Shown piece by piece: positions 14,348 to 23,878 of a stretch of DNA of 64,000 nt; positions within the stretch are counted from its first letter, which is position 1, and each line of letters opens with the position of its first letter. The position numbers and the translations under genes were made by a program. Location of the stretch: the NCBI GenBank assembly GCA_017542145.1, contig JAFXXQ010000045.1, positions 1 to 64,000 on the forward strand, given 5' to 3'. The DNA comes from Bacteroidaceae bacterium (GTDB lineage Bacteria > Bacteroidota > Bacteroidia > Bacteroidales > Bacteroidaceae). The notes beneath the pieces were generated by a model that was given only the letters and a program-made list of their open reading frames with translations, was not told the DNA's origin and searched no databases.

Positions 14348-17300
14348 TTACTTCACCAGAACCTTCTTGCCGTTCATAATGTAGAGACCCTTCTCGGGAT
14401 TAGTCACGCGACGGCCGGTGAGGTCGAAGGTGCCGCTGACAGCGTTCAGACGCTCAGGCTCGACGGAAACCTCGTCGATGGAGGTCTTGACGGTGCCGCT
14501 CTCCTTGATGTACCACTCTGACTTGGTCGGGTTGTCGTTACCCCACATGCAGATGCTGCCGAAGGGATTGCCACCGCCATTGTGGTTCTTGGCATGAATC
14601 ATCCACGTACCGCTTGCGCTGCCGTCGTTGCTGGCACCCTCGTCGGTATTGAGGATGTTGAACTTCTGGTTGCCGCGGGCGATGAGGGTGTACTTACCAC
14701 CATTGCTCTCGGTCATGACATGATCGCCACCCGTGCTGCCGCTGATGTAGTCCTGTGTGCCGACGTTGAAGAGGCGGAAGTCCTTCTTCTCGTCATCAAC
14801 GAACTCGAACTGCCATTCGTAGCAGGGGTTGTTGATGGAGATGTACGTCCAGCCTGGCATACCGTTGTCGGGGTTGGAGAACATAGCCATGGGCACGCCG
14901 AAGTTCTCTTCGAACGTCGGGAAGGCGTTGACGATGAAGTAGCTCTTGCCCTCCTGAGGCATCACCACCTCCAGACCGTCGATAGCAGCCTCAAGCTGTT
15001 CGCGGGCGGCCTTGATTTCGTCGTCGGCAGCGCCACCACCATTCAGTATCTCCTCAGCCTTGGCCAAAGCAGCGTTGTAGGCAGTAAGGTCCTTCACACA
15101 GCCAATATCGGTACCCAGAGTGTACTCGGTGCCGACAGCTGCATCGTAGGCCTCTTGCAGCTTAGCCAGCTCGGACTTCTCGGCAATACCACCCGTGACG
15201 GTGACGGTGCCAACGCCCTCAGTATTATCGAAGGCAAGGAAGAAGCTCTCGGTGTGCTTGGCAAAAGTGACAACCATGGAGAAAGCATCGGCCTTCTCAG
15301 CTGTGTATTCAATAGGATTGCCAAGGACATCGGTCAGTTTCAGGTTCGTAAAGGCGCAAGTCTTGTCGGCCTGAAGCGTCATGATGTCGACGGGCTGATA
15401 GAGGTGGTGAGGTTTCTTCTCAAAGCCTTCGCCCGTGAGGATGGCGAGCGGCAGCTCTTCCTGCTGACGGATATACCATGCGGAAGCGCCGTAGGCATCG
15501 GTACCCCATTGGACGATAGGACCGCAGACGCCGTGGATGGAGTAGCCGTCAGGAGCGTCGCTGAAGCCCTTGCCGCCGCCTTGGTCACCGGCGCGGGTGG
15601 TTGCAGAACCACCATTGTGGTTGCAGGCGTGGATGCCGAGCCAGTTGGTCTCGTCGTTTTCGTTCTGCGACCAGAAGTGTACCTGACCATAGCCGAGTGA
15701 GCGCATACGGATAGGAGCGGGCGTGTCGCTCAGCTTGACATACCAGTTGTTACCCCAGATGATTTCGTTGTCGCCTTCGAAGCCGGGCTGCTCGGTGAAG
15801 TAGCCGATGTACTTGCCGGTCTTGGCGTTCTTGATGTTGAAGTAGATATCCTCCTCATCGGGACCTTCAACCTTCTCGAAGGTGAAGTCCTGATAGGGAT
15901 CTGCCGGGTCGGCATCGGCCCACCAGAGGATGGAATCCTGGAAGATGGTCAGGTTCTTCACCTTGCCCTGACCGCTGACAAACGGAGCCTGGTTGGCCAG
16001 TTTATAAGCTACGCCGGATTCGGGAAGGATGAAGGTGAAGCCTCCTGCACCATCGGCAGCGGCAGCAGCCTCCTCAAGGGCTATGGTAGCAGCCACCAGT
16101 TCTTCATCGGTGGCGTCCTCGTTATTCAAAACCTCCTTGGCCTTGGAGATCTCAGCCTTCAGGGCATTAATGGCTGTGAAGTCGCCAGAGTGGAAGCCCG
16201 GCTCGTTGCCCTGGACATAGCCCATGACATCGCTACCCTCTGCATCGGAAATAGCAGCAGCAAGGTCGGCACGGGTGTGCGTCATGCCGGAGACAACGAT
16301 TTCAGTAGGCATGTTGGAGATACGGGTGTCGTTGAAAATAACCTCCATGGCGAAGCTGAACTTCTTCAGGTCTTCAGGCATGGTAATCTCAAGATTGTGA
16401 TAGCCGGTATCGTTGTTCTTCGAACTCCAGCGTGAGTGGAAGAAGGTCTGGGTGTCACCATCGAGCAGGCCAGCATAGGAACCTTCGCTGGATTCTTTGG
16501 CGTTGGAGCTGAAGTCATCAGCGGAGAGGATAATCTCCTCACCATTCTCGTCGAAGAGGTAGAACTCGGTCAGATTGAAGTAGGGACCATCGTTGTAACC
16601 CTCGTCGCGGGGACGGTCGTTGTAAATGGTGTGGGTAACGGTGATGACCAACTTGTCAACAGCATAGGGCAGGCCGAACACGGGCGACTCATAACGGAAC
16701 ACTTCGTCGGCACCACCTCTCAAGCTGGTCTGCTTGTATGGGGTGATGGCAGCGTCGTTCGCCAAACCACTTTGAGACTTACGGAGCAGAGGCTTTGTGG
16801 GATCATCGGGATCGGGAACCAGAATAGCATCAAACGGCAGGACGGGCTCCTTATTGGCATTGGCCATACAGGCAGCCACAGCGCCCTTGATCTTATCAAT
16901 CATGGCTACACCCTCGGTAGCACGGATCGAACCGTCCTCGATGGCGGAAAGGAGCTCCTGAGCCTCCATGAAGACAGCCTCAAGTGCCTCCTGCTCAGAA
17001 TAAGGATACTGACCAATTTCCTCACCGAAGCCCGGATGGAAACCATCGCAGAAGTAGTTAGGATCGGATTCGCTGATGCTTTCGTAGTCATTTACGAACT
17101 GATCAAGAGCATCAAGGAGGGTGTAGAGGTCGTCAATCTCCACCTTGTTGATGGTGTTCTCGAACTCAGCCAGATACTCGCTGAGTTCATCGCCTTGCAG
17201 CAGGCCGGCTGCGAGGTCTTCCTCAGCCTTCTCGGTAGCAGCCTCCAGTTCTTCCACCTGCTCCTCGATAAAGGAACTCCACTCCTTGGAAAGAACGTCC

Positions 17301-18199
17301 TTGGCCTTGGCAATCAAGGAGACCAGCTTGTTGTAATCGTGGATGGAGATGCGAGCCTTGAGGTTAGCCAGACGGACAATCTCCTCGGCAGCTATGCAGT
17401 CATCGACGCTGCTAGCATCGGCAGCAGCATTGACAGCGGCCTCCATCTCAGCCTTGACGGCAACGGCCATGGGGTACATCTTCAGCGTGTCGGAAGCAGA
17501 GCAAGCGCGCTTGAGGTCCATCTTGTAAGCCTCAGCCAAAGCTGCATCGGGTTCCATGTCGCCGAAGAAGTAGAGGGTGGCATTGTCGAAGCAGATGAAC
17601 GATGCCGGCGTGCCCTCTTCGGCGCCGAAGCCGAACTTCAGCGAGCCGTCAACCACCTGTGCAGCCACGTTGAGTTTCACAGCGTGAGCAGCGGGGAGGC
17701 TGTCGGCAGCCTCGGGGTCGTTGGTGGCAATCGTCTGCTTCACATCGTTGGCAAACATGTAGACACCTTCCACATCATCTTTCGTGGGGATGTACCTTGT
17801 CTTGTTTTCGGAAGTGCCATGGCTCTGGATAGTAGCAATGGTGAAAGCGCCGAATACGTAGGTACCGTTGGGCAGGTCGGTCACAACCTGTGTAATGGAG
17901 TTTTTGCCGACGGGATTGCCTACGCCATCAGTCTGGCCTGCCCAGATTTCAAGGCAGTGGTTGGTGAAGCCCCAGTAGCCCATCGAACCGGGGGAGATGC
18001 CTTCGGTGTGGTTGGAGATTTTCCAAATACGTCCGTCGACATTGTTGTCGGTTGCAAAGGTCACTTCCCAACCCTGAAGACCCTGTTCGGCGTCTCCATT
18101 CCAGATTTTGTTGGAAACATCCTGGCCGTCGGCAAATGCCAGCGTCGAGAATGCCATCGCAAACAAGGAAAGCAATGATACACGTAATACTTTTCTCAT
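14348..18199 (-). CDS. Large secreted protein with type IX sorting domain
   Basis: A 1283-residue exported protein with a signal peptide (MAFSTLAFADG, cleavage about residue 24). The first about 215 residues look like a carbohydrate-binding beta-sandwich (NKIWNGDAEQGLQGWEVTF). A long helical, Glu/Ala-rich segment follows (about 215-450). Beta domains then alternate with helical FIVAR-like segments, for example KAEISKAKEVLNNEDATDEE near 680 and AYNAALAKAEEILNGGG near 1050. The last 45 residues, with GTFDLTGRRVTNPEKGLYI then MNGKKVLVK, match the Prevotella-type C-terminal sorting domain used by the type IX secretion system. The protein is therefore expected to be secreted or attached to the surface. 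Its ligand or enzymatic role is unknown; the architecture suggests binding to a glycan or host surface. Confidence 0.8.
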   Translation of the reverse strand: MRKVLRVSLLSLFAMAFSTLAFADGQDVSNKIWNGDAEQGLQGWEVTFATDNNVDGRIWKISNHTEGISPGSMGYWGFTNHCLEIWAGQTDGVGNPVGKNSITQVVTDLPNGTYVFGAFTIATIQSHGTSENKTRYIPTKDDVEGVYMFANDVKQTIATNDPEAADSLPAAHAVKLNVAAQVVDGSLKFGFGAEEGTPASFICFDNATLYFFGDMEPDAALAEAYKMDLKRACSASDTLKMYPMAVAVKAEMEAAVNAAADASSVDDCIAAEEIVRLANLKARISIHDYNKLVSLIAKAKDVLSKEWSSFIEEQVEELEAATEKAEEDLAAGLLQGDELSEYLAEFENTINKVEIDDLYTLLDALDQFVNDYESISESDPNYFCDGFHPGFGEEIGQYPYSEQEALEAVFMEAQELLSAIEDGSIRATEGVAMIDKIKGAVAACMANANKEPVLPFDAILVPDPDDPTKPLLRKSQSGLANDAAITPYKQTSLRGGADEVFRYESPVFGLPYAVDKLVITVTHTIYNDRPRDEGYNDGPYFNLTEFYLFDENGEEIILSADDFSSNAKESSEGSYAGLLDGDTQTFFHSRWSSKNNDTGYHNLEITMPEDLKKFSFAMEVIFNDTRISNMPTEIVVSGMTHTRADLAAAISDAEGSDVMGYVQGNEPGFHSGDFTAINALKAEISKAKEVLNNEDATDEELVAATIALEEAAAAADGAGGFTFILPESGVAYKLANQAPFVSGQGKVKNLTIFQDSILWWADADPADPYQDFTFEKVEGPDEEDIYFNIKNAKTGKYIGYFTEQPGFEGDNEIIWGNNWYVKLSDTPAPIRMRSLGYGQVHFWSQNENDETNWLGIHACNHNGGSATTRAGDQGGGKGFSDAPDGYSIHGVCGPIVQWGTDAYGASAWYIRQQEELPLAILTGEGFEKKPHHLYQPVDIMTLQADKTCAFTNLKLTDVLGNPIEYTAEKADAFSMVVTFAKHTESFFLAFDNTEGVGTVTVTGGIAEKSELAKLQEAYDAAVGTEYTLGTDIGCVKDLTAYNAALAKAEEILNGGGAADDEIKAAREQLEAAIDGLEVVMPQEGKSYFIVNAFPTFEENFGVPMAMFSNPDNGMPGWTYISINNPCYEWQFEFVDDEKKDFRLFNVGTQDYISGSTGGDHVMTESNGGKYTLIARGNQKFNILNTDEGASNDGSASGTWMIHAKNHNGGGNPFGSICMWGNDNPTKSEWYIKESGTVKTSIDEVSVEPERLNAVSGTFDLTGRRVTNPEKGLYIMNGKKVLVK

Positions 18200-18305
18200 G
18201 TTTTTTGAATTTAAAGTTGAACAATAATTAAATGAATAATACTCTTGAGTTTATTATAAAAAGTAAGCTCTTTTCTCGTCGCTTAGTCTATAAATATAAT
18301 AAGGT

Positions 18306-20384
18306 TTATGCCTCTGGCGTTTCTAGAGTTTCCGGCGTTTCTGGTTCAGCTGGCGTTTCTGGTTCAGCTGGCTTATCCAGCGACTTTATCTTCTCCAGAA
18401 TCTCGTCAGCATCGGCACGCAGTTTCTCCATCTTGCGCTGCACTTCAGCCAAAAGGCTATTGCCACTCTTACTGGATGCGGAGAGGAAGCCCAGGTTGTT
18501 CTCGTATGTCTTGAGTTCATTCTTCACCCGCTCGTAGGTCTGCAGGAGGCGTTCGCGCTCACGATCAACATTACCCGACTCGCTGACGCGCTTGCGGAAG
18601 CTGCTGACGCGACGAGCTGACTCGCTGACGTGTAGTTTGTCGAACAGGCCGTCAACCAACGAACGATACTGTTTGTAGAGCTTATCCTTATCGCGGAAGG
18701 GCACATGGCCGATGGAATTCCAGTCAGCCACAAGACCACGCAGCTTATCGCTGAAGTCATCGCCCATATCCTGAACGCCTTGCTCTAATTGGTCGCTGAG
18801 GTTCTTCAATGTAGTGACGATGTCTTTCTTGGCAGCAAGGTTCTTGTGCTCCTCGCTACGCTGGGAACTGGTAGCGTTGTTGCGGTTGGAGAAGAAGGCG
18901 TCGCATGCAGCCATGAAACGCTTCCACACGGCCTCGGACTGCTTCTTGGGGACAGCTCCGATGGAGCGCCACTCCTTCTGCAAAGCAGCCAGTTTGTCAG
19001 CCGTAGCTTTCCATTCCGTGCTGTCCTTCAAGGCCTCAGCCTGTTCGCAAAGCGCAATCTTCTTTTCCAGATTGGCTGAGAGGCTTTCCTTAGTGCTCTT
19101 GAAGAACTCTGCCTTCTTCGTAAAGAAGACATCACAAGCGGCACGGAAGCGCTCAAAAACTTTCTGGTTCTGTTTCTTGGGCGCAAAGCCGAGCGATTTC
19201 CACTTGCCCTGCAGAGCCAGCACTTCCTGCGTCTTATCGTTCCACTTGGCATAGCCGTTGAGGGCATCGTAGTCTATAGACTCCATGATTTCGCAGATGG
19301 CGATTTTCTGCTCCAGGTTCTCTTTCTCTGTTTTCTTTATCTCTTCGAAGTACTGCTGATGACGGCGATTGATGACCGTCGAAGCCTCCTTGAAACGATT
19401 CCAAATCTCCTCGCGTAGTTCCTTGGCAACAGGGCCAGCCTCGCGAAACTCCTGATGGAGTTTCTGCAACTGACGGAACGCCACTACCACATCCGGCTCC
19501 TCGGCCAATTTCTCGGCCTGCTCACAAAGCTGAGTCTTTACCTCAAGATTCTTCTTGAAGTCGTAGTCGCGGAACATGTTGTTCAGCTTGCGGATATCGT
19601 AGAACCTCTCCGTATAGGATTGGTAGGTTTTCCAAAGTTCGGATGCTTTCTCAGGCGGCACGTCCTTAACCTCGCGCCACTCTTGCTGAATGGTCTGGAA
19701 ATCGTCGTAGGACACGGGCACCGTGTCGGCATTATCTATCATCGTCTTCAGGCGTTCGAGAATAGCCTCCTTACGCAGGAGATTCTGCTCACGAATGCGG
19801 TCGAGTTCCTTCTGTGCCTCAGCACGTTTTTCGCGAATAACCGTCATCACCTCCTTAAACTCCTCTTCCTCAGCCACCAATTCAGGACAACGATCAGCAG
19901 GTACGAAAGCGTCCGCATCGTTTCCGGCAGCCACGAAAGCGTCCTTCACCTCGCTGATGGCAGCATTGTGCCAGCGATAGAAGGCTTGCTTGAGGTGCTC
20001 CAACTCGTCACGCGCTATGCTGACGCCGAAGTTAGGCAGCGACTTCAGTTTGGCAATGACATCGGCACCCGAGGTCAGCACGGTAGCAGGCTCAGCTTCC
20101 ACTTCAGTTTCAGCCTCAAGCTCTGTGGGTTCAACCGTCTCTGTAGGCTCCGGTTCCGCGGCCGTTTCGGCAACAGCCTCCTCAGCAACCGGCTCAGACG
20201 CGGCTTCAATTTCAGCCTCAACGACAGGAGCAGGATTAACGACTTGTTTTTCTTCGACAGAAGCCTCTACTTGCTCAGCTGATGCCTCAGCGGAAGTATC
20301 AACGACCTCGGCAGGAGCCTGAACGGCCTCTTTTTCTTCAGGAGCAGCGACAAATTCTTCGCCTTTTACGATTTCTTCTTCCAT
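18306..20384 (-). CDS. DUF349 repeat protein
   Basis: A 692-residue, highly charged, mostly helical cytoplasmic protein. After an acidic Ala/Glu/Pro-rich N-terminal region (about 1-125) come five or six DUF349 repeats recognisable by the pattern W+.IG.VPKKQSE.VWKRF.AACD.FF (clear copies near 415-445, 490-520 and 560-590; more divergent copies before). The family has no agreed biochemical function. The C-terminal tail PAEPETPAEPETPETLETPEA is encoded by two exact 18-bp repeats (18334-18369) and looks disordered. It stands alone, 150 bp downstream of mgtE on the same strand. Confidence 0.85.
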   Translation of the reverse strand: MEEEIVKGEEFVAAPEEKEAVQAPAEVVDTSAEASAEQVEASVEEKQVVNPAPVVEAEIEAASEPVAEEAVAETAAEPEPTETVEPTELEAETEVEAEPATVLTSGADVIAKLKSLPNFGVSIARDELEHLKQAFYRWHNAAISEVKDAFVAAGNDADAFVPADRCPELVAEEEEFKEVMTVIREKRAEAQKELDRIREQNLLRKEAILERLKTMIDNADTVPVSYDDFQTIQQEWREVKDVPPEKASELWKTYQSYTERFYDIRKLNNMFRDYDFKKNLEVKTQLCEQAEKLAEEPDVVVAFRQLQKLHQEFREAGPVAKELREEIWNRFKEASTVINRRHQQYFEEIKKTEKENLEQKIAICEIMESIDYDALNGYAKWNDKTQEVLALQGKWKSLGFAPKKQNQKVFERFRAACDVFFTKKAEFFKSTKESLSANLEKKIALCEQAEALKDSTEWKATADKLAALQKEWRSIGAVPKKQSEAVWKRFMAACDAFFSNRNNATSSQRSEEHKNLAAKKDIVTTLKNLSDQLEQGVQDMGDDFSDKLRGLVADWNSIGHVPFRDKDKLYKQYRSLVDGLFDKLHVSESARRVSSFRKRVSESGNVDRERERLLQTYERVKNELKTYENNLGFLSASSKSGNSLLAEVQRKMEKLRADADEILEKIKSLDKPAEPETPAEPETPETLETPEA
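18334..18369. repeat. 18-bp coding tandem repeat
   Basis: GGCGTTTCTGGTTCAGCT occurs twice in direct succession and encodes PAEPET repeats in the disordered tail of the DUF349 protein. It is a candidate site for length variation between strains. Confidence 0.8.
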
Positions 20385-20534
20385 AGGAATTACACTTTTT
20401 AATGGGTGCGCACCAATACGCCACGCAAATAAACGGATTATATTTTAAATATACAACTATTTCGCCGTTTTTTTGCGTTTTTCCGCCAAAAGTAAAGGAA
20501 TTGAGGCTTCCTTTTGCCCCAATTCGGGCTTTTT

Positions 20535-21899
20535 TCAGCCCATCAATATCAATGTCACACCCATATAAATGAGCATACCGATAATATCGTTTGTTACCGA
20601 TATAAAGGGGCCGGTAGCGATAGCCGGATCAATCTTGAGTTTTTCGAAGGTCATAGGGACAAACGTGCCAAAAAGCGAGGCAACCAAGATAACAAGCGCA
20701 AGGCTGATGGAGACGCTAGTCGTAACCAGCATAGGCTGACTGCCGAAGAAATAATTATAGGCAAACACCAAAAGACTGATGACGGCAGCATTAATGATGG
20801 ATACGAGTGTGTTTTTGCCAAGATGGCGCCACATGCTGTTAGCTTTGAGGGAATTGTTAGCCAGACCCTGCACAACGATAGCCGATGACTGCGTGCCGAC
20901 ATTTCCTGCCGTACCACCGATGAGGGGGATAAAGAGAGCCATCTCGGGATGTGCCACAAATATTTCGTCGAACTTGCCCAGGATGATGGAAGTTCCTATG
21001 CCGCCCACCATGCCGATGAGCAACCAAGGGATGCGAGCGCGAGTCTGCTTCCAGACGGTGTCGGCCGACTCGACGTCCTCGGTAATACCCGAGGCCAGCT
21101 GATAGTCGCGTTCCGACTGCTCACGCACCTCATCCATGACGTCATCAACGGTAATCTGCCCGACCAGCCGTCCGATGCTATCGACCACAGGCACAGCCAC
21201 CAGATTGTACTTCTCAATCATCTGCACCACCTCGTCAATCGGCGTATCCACATGGCACGAGATGAGGTCCTTGTCCATGACGTGCTTCACTTTGGAAATG
21301 CTGGGACTGGTAATCATTTTCTTCAGCGGGAAGAAGCCTTGCAAACGTTCCTCGTCATCAACGACATACACGTAGTAGATGTCATCCATATCCTCGGCCT
21401 GCTGACGCATCTCGCGCAAGCATTCGGGCATAGACCAGTTCTCGTTCACGATAATCATCTCCGTACCCATAATACCGCCGGCGGTATTCTCATCGTACTG
21501 GAGGAGGTCAACAATGTCGCCAGCCTGCTCGATATCCTCGATATGGGCGAGCACCTCCTCCTGTTTCTCCTCATCAAGATCACGGATAATCTCAACAGCA
21601 TCGTCGGTGTCCATCGCATCGATAAACTTGCGGGCGATGGTCTCTGAGGGCAGGTCGTCAAGAAGTTCACTTCGTTCCTCCTCGTCCATCTCGACGAGTG
21701 CTTCTGCAGCAGTCTCATTGTCCAGCAAATGGTAGATATATCGGGCATCTTCGCTATCGAGTTCCTCTGCCAACTCAGCAATGTCGGCAGGATGCATTTC
21801 TGCCAGCGTCAGCTTCAGTTCATCGGCATTATGAGCCTCGATGAGCGCCTTTATCTCACGGATAAACTCGTTGTCAAATTCCTTTCGTTCTTTCAGCAC
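20535..21899 (-). CDS. mgtE: MgtE magnesium transporter/channel
   Basis: A 454-residue protein with the complete MgtE layout. The N domain is acidic and helical (about 1-125; EMHPADIAELAEEL). Two CBS domains follow (about 140-255; VIVNENWSMPECL and DLISCHVDTPIDEVV). A plug helix leads to five membrane helices (about 285-454) carrying PLIGGTAGNVGTQSSAIVVQGL, the ion-pore motif. It is an inner-membrane Mg2+ channel gated by cytosolic Mg2+ through the CBS and N domains. The start is GTG at 21899, 13 bp after the stop of ksgA; no nearby ATG fits the N domain. Probably cotranscribed with ksgA. Confidence 0.95.
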   Translation of the reverse strand: MLKERKEFDNEFIREIKALIEAHNADELKLTLAEMHPADIAELAEELDSEDARYIYHLLDNETAAEALVEMDEEERSELLDDLPSETIARKFIDAMDTDDAVEIIRDLDEEKQEEVLAHIEDIEQAGDIVDLLQYDENTAGGIMGTEMIIVNENWSMPECLREMRQQAEDMDDIYYVYVVDDEERLQGFFPLKKMITSPSISKVKHVMDKDLISCHVDTPIDEVVQMIEKYNLVAVPVVDSIGRLVGQITVDDVMDEVREQSERDYQLASGITEDVESADTVWKQTRARIPWLLIGMVGGIGTSIILGKFDEIFVAHPEMALFIPLIGGTAGNVGTQSSAIVVQGLANNSLKANSMWRHLGKNTLVSIINAAVISLLVFAYNYFFGSQPMLVTTSVSISLALVILVASLFGTFVPMTFEKLKIDPAIATGPFISVTNDIIGMLIYMGVTLILMG

Positions 21900-21912
21900 G
21901 ATTCTTTCTGTT

Positions 21913-22719
21913 TTAATCGGTTTGACATTTCGTTTTGCTGTTCATATACGCCTGAACGTCGTTCGTCAGCTGGATGAATTCGCTGACAGAGAGTTGTTCG
22001 GGCCTTCGGTCGAAGAGAGAGTCGGCAAGCAACGGGCAGTCAGCGCCGACGATAGGCTTTATGCCGTTGCGGAGCGTCTTGCGGCGTTGGTTGAAGGTGG
22101 TCTTCACCACTTGCCGGAAGAGGGTTTCGTCGCAGCCCAGCTCCTTAACATCGTTCCGCTTCATACTGATGACGGCGCTCTTGACCTTCGGCGGAGGGTT
22201 GAAGACGTGTTCATCAACGGTAAAGAGATAATCGATATCGTACCATGCCTGCATCAGGACGCTGAGGATACCGTATGCCTTGCTGCCAGGCTTGGCCGCA
22301 AGGCGTAACGCCACTTCACGCTGTATCATTCCTGTGCAGCCAGGGATGCGTTCGCGATTGTCGAGCACTCGGAAGAAAATCTGGCTGGAGATATTGTACG
22401 GATAGTTGCCGATAACGATGAAAGGGCGGCCATCGAAAAGACGGTCGAGGTGCATGCGGAGGAAGTCATCCTCGATAATGTCGTCCTCCAGTTCAGGGTA
22501 GTTATCACGGAGATAGCGGACAGACTCACAGTCTATCTCGACGACCTTCAACTCACGCTGCTTGGGAACAAGGAACTGGGTGAGCACACCCATGCCCGGT
22601 CCTACCTCAAGTACGGGGTACCCGGGGAACCGTTCGACAGTATCCGCTATGGCTTTCGCAATGGAAAGATCCTTCAGGAAGTGCTGTCCCAGTGCTTTTT
22701 TGGGTTTTACTGGTTTCAT
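21913..22719 (-). CDS. rsmA: 16S rRNA dimethyladenosine transferase KsgA/RsmA
   Basis: A 268-residue SAM-dependent methyltransferase that dimethylates two adjacent adenosines near the 3' end of 16S rRNA during small-subunit maturation. Visible motifs: KKALGQHFLKD (8-18), the SAM-binding VLEVGPGMGVLTQFL (about 36-50), and NYPYNISSQIFF (about 104-115), the Bacteroidetes version of the NLPY active-site motif. Length is standard. It is divergent from the flippase-like gene and leads the ksgA-mgtE unit. Confidence 0.96.
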   Translation of the reverse strand: MKPVKPKKALGQHFLKDLSIAKAIADTVERFPGYPVLEVGPGMGVLTQFLVPKQRELKVVEIDCESVRYLRDNYPELEDDIIEDDFLRMHLDRLFDGRPFIVIGNYPYNISSQIFFRVLDNRERIPGCTGMIQREVALRLAAKPGSKAYGILSVLMQAWYDIDYLFTVDEHVFNPPPKVKSAVISMKRNDVKELGCDETLFRQVVKTTFNQRRKTLRNGIKPIVGADCPLLADSLFDRRPEQLSVSEFIQLTNDVQAYMNSKTKCQTD

Positions 22720-22822
22720 TCCGTTGATTGCCTATACCGTCGTCCATACTTAGAGTTATTAACTTGGAGAGCCGAAAAATGAATTTTTCTACAAATTCAT
22801 TGCTTTTTCAAAATACTCTCCG

Positions 22823-22831
22823 TATATTTGC
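22823..22831 (+). promoter_or_regulatory. Predicted -7 element for the flippase-like/pepD operon
   Basis: TATATTTGC, about 55 bp upstream of the TTG start at 22886. Confidence 0.6.
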
Positions 22832-22885
22832 ACGCCGCAAAAGTAATACTTGTAGCGGAGATAAGCAAACAAAAGGAGAAAAAAG

Positions 22886-23878
22886 TTGAAAGACACCCTC
22901 AAGAAAACCGCCCGTTGGTTGGTGCCGCTGCTTATTGCAGCCGCTATCCTTGTTTATATGTACCACGACTTCGACTTCCGTACCGTCTGGCAAATCCTGA
23001 CGGAGGAGACGAATGTATGGTGGCTTTTTGTCTCGCTTATCCCCATTTTGGTGAGCCATATCCTGCGTGGCTTGCGATGGCTTCAGACGCTGGAACCCAT
23101 CGGTTACCGTCCACGCCCCATCAACAGCGTCCTCTCTATCTACGTGGCCTACGCCTCCAACATCCTCATTCCTCGTGTGGGTGAAATATCGCGATGCGGC
23201 GTGCTTGCCAAGTACGATGGCATCCCCTTCAGCAAATCACTCGGCACGCTGGTAGCTGAGCGCATCATCGACTTCATTATCGCCTTCTCGTTCTGCAGCG
23301 TGATGCTTATCTTCCAATCTGGCAAGCTATATGCCTTTTTCGACAAGACGGGTACGGGCGAAGGAGGTATTGTGCAGATTTTTAAGAATCCGTGGTTCTA
23401 TGTGGTTGTCGTTGCCGTCGTCGCCATCGCCGTACTTGTCTGGCGGCTCATCCATCGCAGCAAAAACAAGGCAGCTACCGGCGTGGCACGTACGCTTGAC
23501 AATTTCGTCGAAGGCTTCGTCTCATTGAAGAACGTGCGCCACCTCTGGCTGTTTATCCTTTACACGCTACTCATCTGGACGTGCTATTACCTGGAGTTCT
23601 ACCTTTGCTTCTACTGTTTCCCCTTCACGAAAAGCCTCGGCCCCGTGGTGGGTGCGGTTATCTTTGCGGCCATCAGCGTAGCCATCATCATCCCCACCCC
23701 TAACGGCGCCGGTCCCTGGCACTTCGTTGTCATCACCCTGCTGGGCATGTACGGCGTAGCTGAAACGCAGGCTGGCTCCTTTGCCCTTATCGTACACTCT
23801 TTCCAGACTGTGTTCGTTCTCCTCTTCGGACTGACGGCCTGGATTCTTTTACAAATCATAAATCGAAAAACATCATGA
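22886..23878 (+). CDS. Lysylphosphatidylglycerol-synthase-type flippase-domain protein
   Basis: A 330-residue integral membrane protein with about eight hydrophobic segments, of the UPF0104/LPG_synthase_TM family (related to the flippase half of MprF and to AglD-like proteins). Recognisable segments are LRGLRWLQTLEPIGYRP (about 60-76), NILIPRVGEISRCG (about 92-105) and PTPNGAGPWHF (about 271-281). The substrate is unknown; family members move lipids or lipid-linked sugars. The start is a TTG preceded by an unusually good ribosome-binding site for this genome (AAAGGAG, 22870-22880 region). It overlaps pepD by 4 bp (ATGA), indicating cotranscription. Confidence 0.8.
   Translation: MKDTLKKTARWLVPLLIAAAILVYMYHDFDFRTVWQILTEETNVWWLFVSLIPILVSHILRGLRWLQTLEPIGYRPRPINSVLSIYVAYASNILIPRVGEISRCGVLAKYDGIPFSKSLGTLVAERIIDFIIAFSFCSVMLIFQSGKLYAFFDKTGTGEGGIVQIFKNPWFYVVVVAVVAIAVLVWRLIHRSKNKAATGVARTLDNFVEGFVSLKNVRHLWLFILYTLLIWTCYYLEFYLCFYCFPFTKSLGPVVGAVIFAAISVAIIIPTPNGAGPWHFVVITLLGMYGVAETQAGSFALIVHSFQTVFVLLFGLTAWILLQIINRKTS

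Noticed and set aside
16436..18178. 580-residue plus-strand frame opposite the sorting-domain protein
   Set aside because: Antisense shadow; the minus frame has signal peptide, sorting domain and terminator.
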